A stretch of DNA of 64,000 nucleotides from G965216695 sp965216695 (lineage in GTDB: Bacteria > Pseudomonadota > Gammaproteobacteria > Pseudomonadales > Azotimanducaceae), in the NCBI GenBank assembly GCA_965216695.1, contig OZ244212.1:1550001-1614000 (forward strand), in the 5' to 3' direction. The notes below the pieces were generated by a model. It was not told where the DNA came from. It saw nothing but the letters and a program-made list of their open reading frames with translations, and did no database searches. This document shows, in pieces, positions 62,136 to 64,000 of this stretch (the first letter of the stretch is position 1; each line of letters starts with the position of its first letter). Both the position numbers and the translations under genes were made by a program.

Positions 62136-62855
62136 CTACGGCGATGCGCTACCGGCCACTAGGCGCGATTCCAGCTCGGCAAGACGTTTGTTGACCTGAA
62201 CCCGGTAGGCGTCGATCGCGGCGATCGCGTTCGCATTCTCTACAACCCTGTCGGCAACCTCGCCCTTCAACGCGGTAACGTCTATGGACTGCGCCGTAAG
62301 CTTGTCGTTGAACCCGCGCTGGGCCGCTACCAGACGTTCGAGCTGAACATCCATTGCGGCCAGTCGGTCCACGATTGCCGTTTCATGGGATTCCAGGCGT
62401 TCGGCCATCGACTGCTGCTGCTCCAACAGCGACTGCACCGATTTGTCGTGCTTAGCGATCGCCGCCTGGTTCTGTTGGATCCATTGCTTGTTCCGCTCGT
62501 TGCTCACGGCCCACAATTTGCGAATCTCAGACTCCCAGTAGCCGAGTTTCTCGTCCGTATCCTCGCCACTGGCCGTCATCACCTGATCAGTGACGCGCAG
62601 TCGATCTTCGAGTACCTCCAAGCGCGCGGACGCACGCTCCAACGCGTCATCGGCGCCAGCCAGCTTCCGTTGCTGGTTGACCAACAGCCAACCCGCGACG
62701 ATAAGGCCAGCGACCAGAATAGCGAGGATAAAGTTCACGCCCACCGACGCCGACGCACGCCCTTCCGAGCGCGGCCGCCCGTTACTGGACGGACGACGCT
62801 CACGCGGACGATCGGGTGTTGCCGAGATCATCGGCGAATTGGTGTTGTCGGACAC
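62136..62855 (-). CDS. Membrane-anchored coiled-coil protein
   Basis: 239 residues. A disordered Arg/Ser/Pro N-terminus (1-38), one membrane helix (about 40-60), and a long coiled coil (65-235). I do not recognise the family; it looks like a periplasmic or cytoplasmic tether. The start is GTG. It lies just upstream of the HD-GYP gene on the same strand, 57 bp apart, and may be co-transcribed with it. Confidence 0.65.
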   Translation of the reverse strand: MSDNTNSPMISATPDRPRERRPSSNGRPRSEGRASASVGVNFILAILVAGLIVAGWLLVNQQRKLAGADDALERASARLEVLEDRLRVTDQVMTASGEDTDEKLGYWESEIRKLWAVSNERNKQWIQQNQAAIAKHDKSVQSLLEQQQSMAERLESHETAIVDRLAAMDVQLERLVAAQRGFNDKLTAQSIDVTALKGEVADRVVENANAIAAIDAYRVQVNKRLAELESRLVAGSASP

Positions 62856-62979
62856 GTTGCTCGACCGGAAGCAAAGGTGAGCCGATTATAGGTGAATCAG
62901 CCGCGGCGTATAGCGGACGCGTTCGACGAAGGCGACGTATCGGGGCACGTGGTCACGTGCCCCCTACACAGATGGCGCG

Positions 62980-63624
62980 TCAGAGGACGCGGACCACGGC
63001 GAGAAGAATCCCGGTCAGTACGAAGCCGCTGACAATCACGCCGCGAACACTCGCTATCGGGCCGATCTTGCCGAAGATAGCATTCGCTTCCAGAATCGCA
63101 ATGATCGCAAGTCCGACGAGCAGTTCCGGCCCAGCCCCGGTCAGGCCACCATGGTGGTAGTGCGCGCTCGACCCCATGAAGAACAACATGGGTACCGAAA
63201 ACAGTGTATTCGTTCGGGACGCCAGCAGTGCCTTCGGCGCCGCCGCCGCGGCTTCCGGTAGCGCTTCGCCGCCCGCCTTCACCTTTTCGTTGGACGCGAT
63301 CACCGTACGCTGGTTGGGCCAGATGATCAGCCACACATTCAGGAACATCAGAGTTCCCAGCACCGCACCAAGAATGATGTCCACGGTCATGCCGGCGCCG
63401 ATGAAGCCAAGCAGCGCAAGGCCTGTCAGGAACGTGAACATTGCTCCCCAACGGAACCACCAGAGCGCCCGCGGTACCAGCTTGACGAACGCGTCCGTAC
63501 GAGCGTCGCCATCCGCTTCTTTGAAGTACTCGCCCTGGACGAAGTTGAAGTAGTAAAGCAGACCGATCCAGGTGATACCCGCCAGAAAATGACCCCACCG
63601 AGCCAGGTATTCGACAAGTTCCAT
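62980..63624 (-). CDS. PuuD-like (urate oxidase N-terminal type) membrane protein
   Basis: 214 residues with six or seven membrane helices. The start MELVEYLARWGHFLAGITWIGLLYYFNFVQ and the GSSAHYHH stretch match the membrane part of PuuD, a bacterial urate hydroxylase. No cytochrome c part follows, so urate oxidation is not assured; the short membrane-only form is common in gammaproteobacteria. GGGGGGA lies before the ATG. A candidate operator is upstream. Confidence 0.85.
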   Translation of the reverse strand: MELVEYLARWGHFLAGITWIGLLYYFNFVQGEYFKEADGDARTDAFVKLVPRALWWFRWGAMFTFLTGLALLGFIGAGMTVDIILGAVLGTLMFLNVWLIIWPNQRTVIASNEKVKAGGEALPEAAAAAPKALLASRTNTLFSVPMLFFMGSSAHYHHGGLTGAGPELLVGLAIIAILEANAIFGKIGPIASVRGVIVSGFVLTGILLAVVRVL

Positions 63625-63657
63625 ATTCCCCCCAGGTCAGATTATTGTTGTCGGCGC

Positions 63658-63663
63658 ACTATA
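63658..63663 (-). promoter_or_regulatory. -10 box of the PuuD-like gene
   Basis: Reads TATAGT on the minus strand, 34 bp before the ATG at 63624. The -35 (near 63681-63686) is weak. Confidence 0.4.
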
Positions 63664-63664
63664 A

Positions 63665-63678
63665 ATGTTTGAAAACAT
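63665..63678. promoter_or_regulatory. Palindrome overlapping the PuuD-like promoter
   Basis: ATGTTT-GA-AAACAT is a perfect 6-bp inverted repeat between the -10 and -35 positions of the PuuD-like gene, where a repressor would block transcription. No regulator gene is adjacent. Confidence 0.45.
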
Positions 63679-63734
63679 CCGGGAAACCCCTGGCCCTGTC
63701 GCATGCGTCAACCAACGGCCCAGCTCGGCAGCCC

Positions 63735-63764
63735 AAAAAAAGAAACCCCGCAGAGCGCGGGGTT
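63735..63764 (-). terminator. Rho-independent terminator of groEL
   Basis: On the minus strand AACCCCGC pairs with GCGGGGTT across a 5-nt loop and is followed by a run of Ts broken by one C. It begins about 23 nt after the groEL stop. Confidence 0.9.
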
Positions 63765-63787
63765 CTTCAGATCGGCGTAAGCCGCTA

Positions 63788-64000
63788 CTACATCATGCCG
63801 CCCATGTCCGGCATGCCGCCGCCCGGCATGCCGCCGCCGGCCGCCTTGTCTTCAGGCAACTCACTTACCATTGCTTCGGTCGTGATCATCAGCCCAGCAA
63901 CAGACGCAGCCGCCTGCAACGCGGTGCGCGTCACCTTGGCCGGGTCGAGAATTCCCATCTCGATCATGTCGCCGTAGTCTCCGGTAGCCGCGTTGTAGCC
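63788..64000 (-). CDS. groL: Chaperonin GroEL, C-terminal fragment (cut by window edge)
   Basis: The last 70 codons of GroEL, the ATP-driven 60-kDa folding chaperonin. GYNAATGDYGDMIEMGILDPAKV and the Gly/Met-rich tail ending GGMPDMGGMM are diagnostic. The upstream part lies beyond the right edge. A strong terminator follows. Confidence 0.97.
   Translation of the reverse strand, partial: GYNAATGDYGDMIEMGILDPAKVTRTALQAAASVAGLMITTEAMVSELPEDKAAGGGMPGGGMPDMGGMM

Noticed and set aside
63645..63977. Plus-strand open frame at the right edge, Met/Pro/Gly-rich
   Set aside because: It is the antisense of the GroEL Gly/Met tail and its terminator.
1..64000. CRISPR arrays, rRNA, prophage, insertion sequences
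   Set aside because: No evenly spaced direct repeats, no rRNA-like stretches, no integrase, transposase or phage structural genes were seen by eye.

Overview
The window is about 64 kb of GC-rich chromosomal DNA, densely coded, with short or overlapping gene junctions and almost no mobile DNA. Its gene content (RhlB-type helicase, exonuclease I, MiaE, SixA, type-2 ArgC, a DUF2069 membrane protein beside ArsC, GspA/GspB, a PuuD-like membrane protein, FmdB directly before aspS) fits a free-living gammaproteobacterium. I cannot name a genus. No rRNA, tRNA, CRISPR array or prophage is visible. The only repeat-like element is a REP-like palindrome at 50323-50414.

Layout. 1-1200: start of aspS and fmdB (minus), then a histone-like HU protein with a Lys/Ala tail (plus). 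1422-6392: proS, a lytic transglycosylase, a TlpA-like lipoprotein, a BrkB/YihY membrane protein, arsC and a DUF2069 protein. 6382-12326 (minus): an ABM-fold monooxygenase, a propionyl-CoA synthetase-like ligase, a possible AP2-like DNA-binding protein, an alpha-methylacyl-CoA racemase-type CoA transferase and an MsbA-like ABC exporter. 12363-25485 (plus): a long run including a serine hydrolase, miaE, a glycosyltransferase-like protein, argC, an aminotransferase, rhlB, a nitrilase-family amidase, hisC, a cupin, a rhomboid protease, an LLM oxidoreductase and sixA. It ends in a perfect hairpin shared with the convergent rsmB/rsmF-like gene. 26474-30816: a VOC protein, a coiled-coil membrane protein, a PNPOx-like flavoprotein, a MetR-like LysR regulator and an HD-domain hydrolase.

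30806-48778 is an 18-kb run on the minus strand. It opens with a five-gene lipoprotein/ABC module resembling AttEFGH and flanked by Nudix genes. Then come a REC-PAS-GGDEF-EAL protein translationally coupled to a Cys/Met PLP enzyme, an SDR and purC. It closes with an acyl-CoA carboxylase cluster (biotin carboxylase, 73-residue biotin carrier, carboxyltransferase, crotonase, SDR, small membrane protein, ABM monooxygenase) that has an ECF41-type sigma factor in its middle. With the racemase and acyl-CoA ligase near 6-10 kb, this points to catabolism of branched or unusual acyl-CoAs. That is inference.

48812-50305 holds an Arc-like ribbon-helix-helix gene behind a clean palindromic operator candidate, followed by a response regulator with an unrecognised output domain. 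50400-64000: an osmoprotectant ABC transporter, sbcB, a SLC13-type symporter overlapping convergently with a lipoprotein aminopeptidase, a PlsC-like acyltransferase coupled to gspA-gspB, a GAF/HD-GYP protein, a coiled-coil membrane protein, a PuuD-like membrane protein and the 3' end of groEL with its terminator.

The most novel-looking parts are the ECF41-in-carboxylase operon, the RHH/response-regulator pair with its operator, and the Nudix-flanked AttEFGH-like operon.
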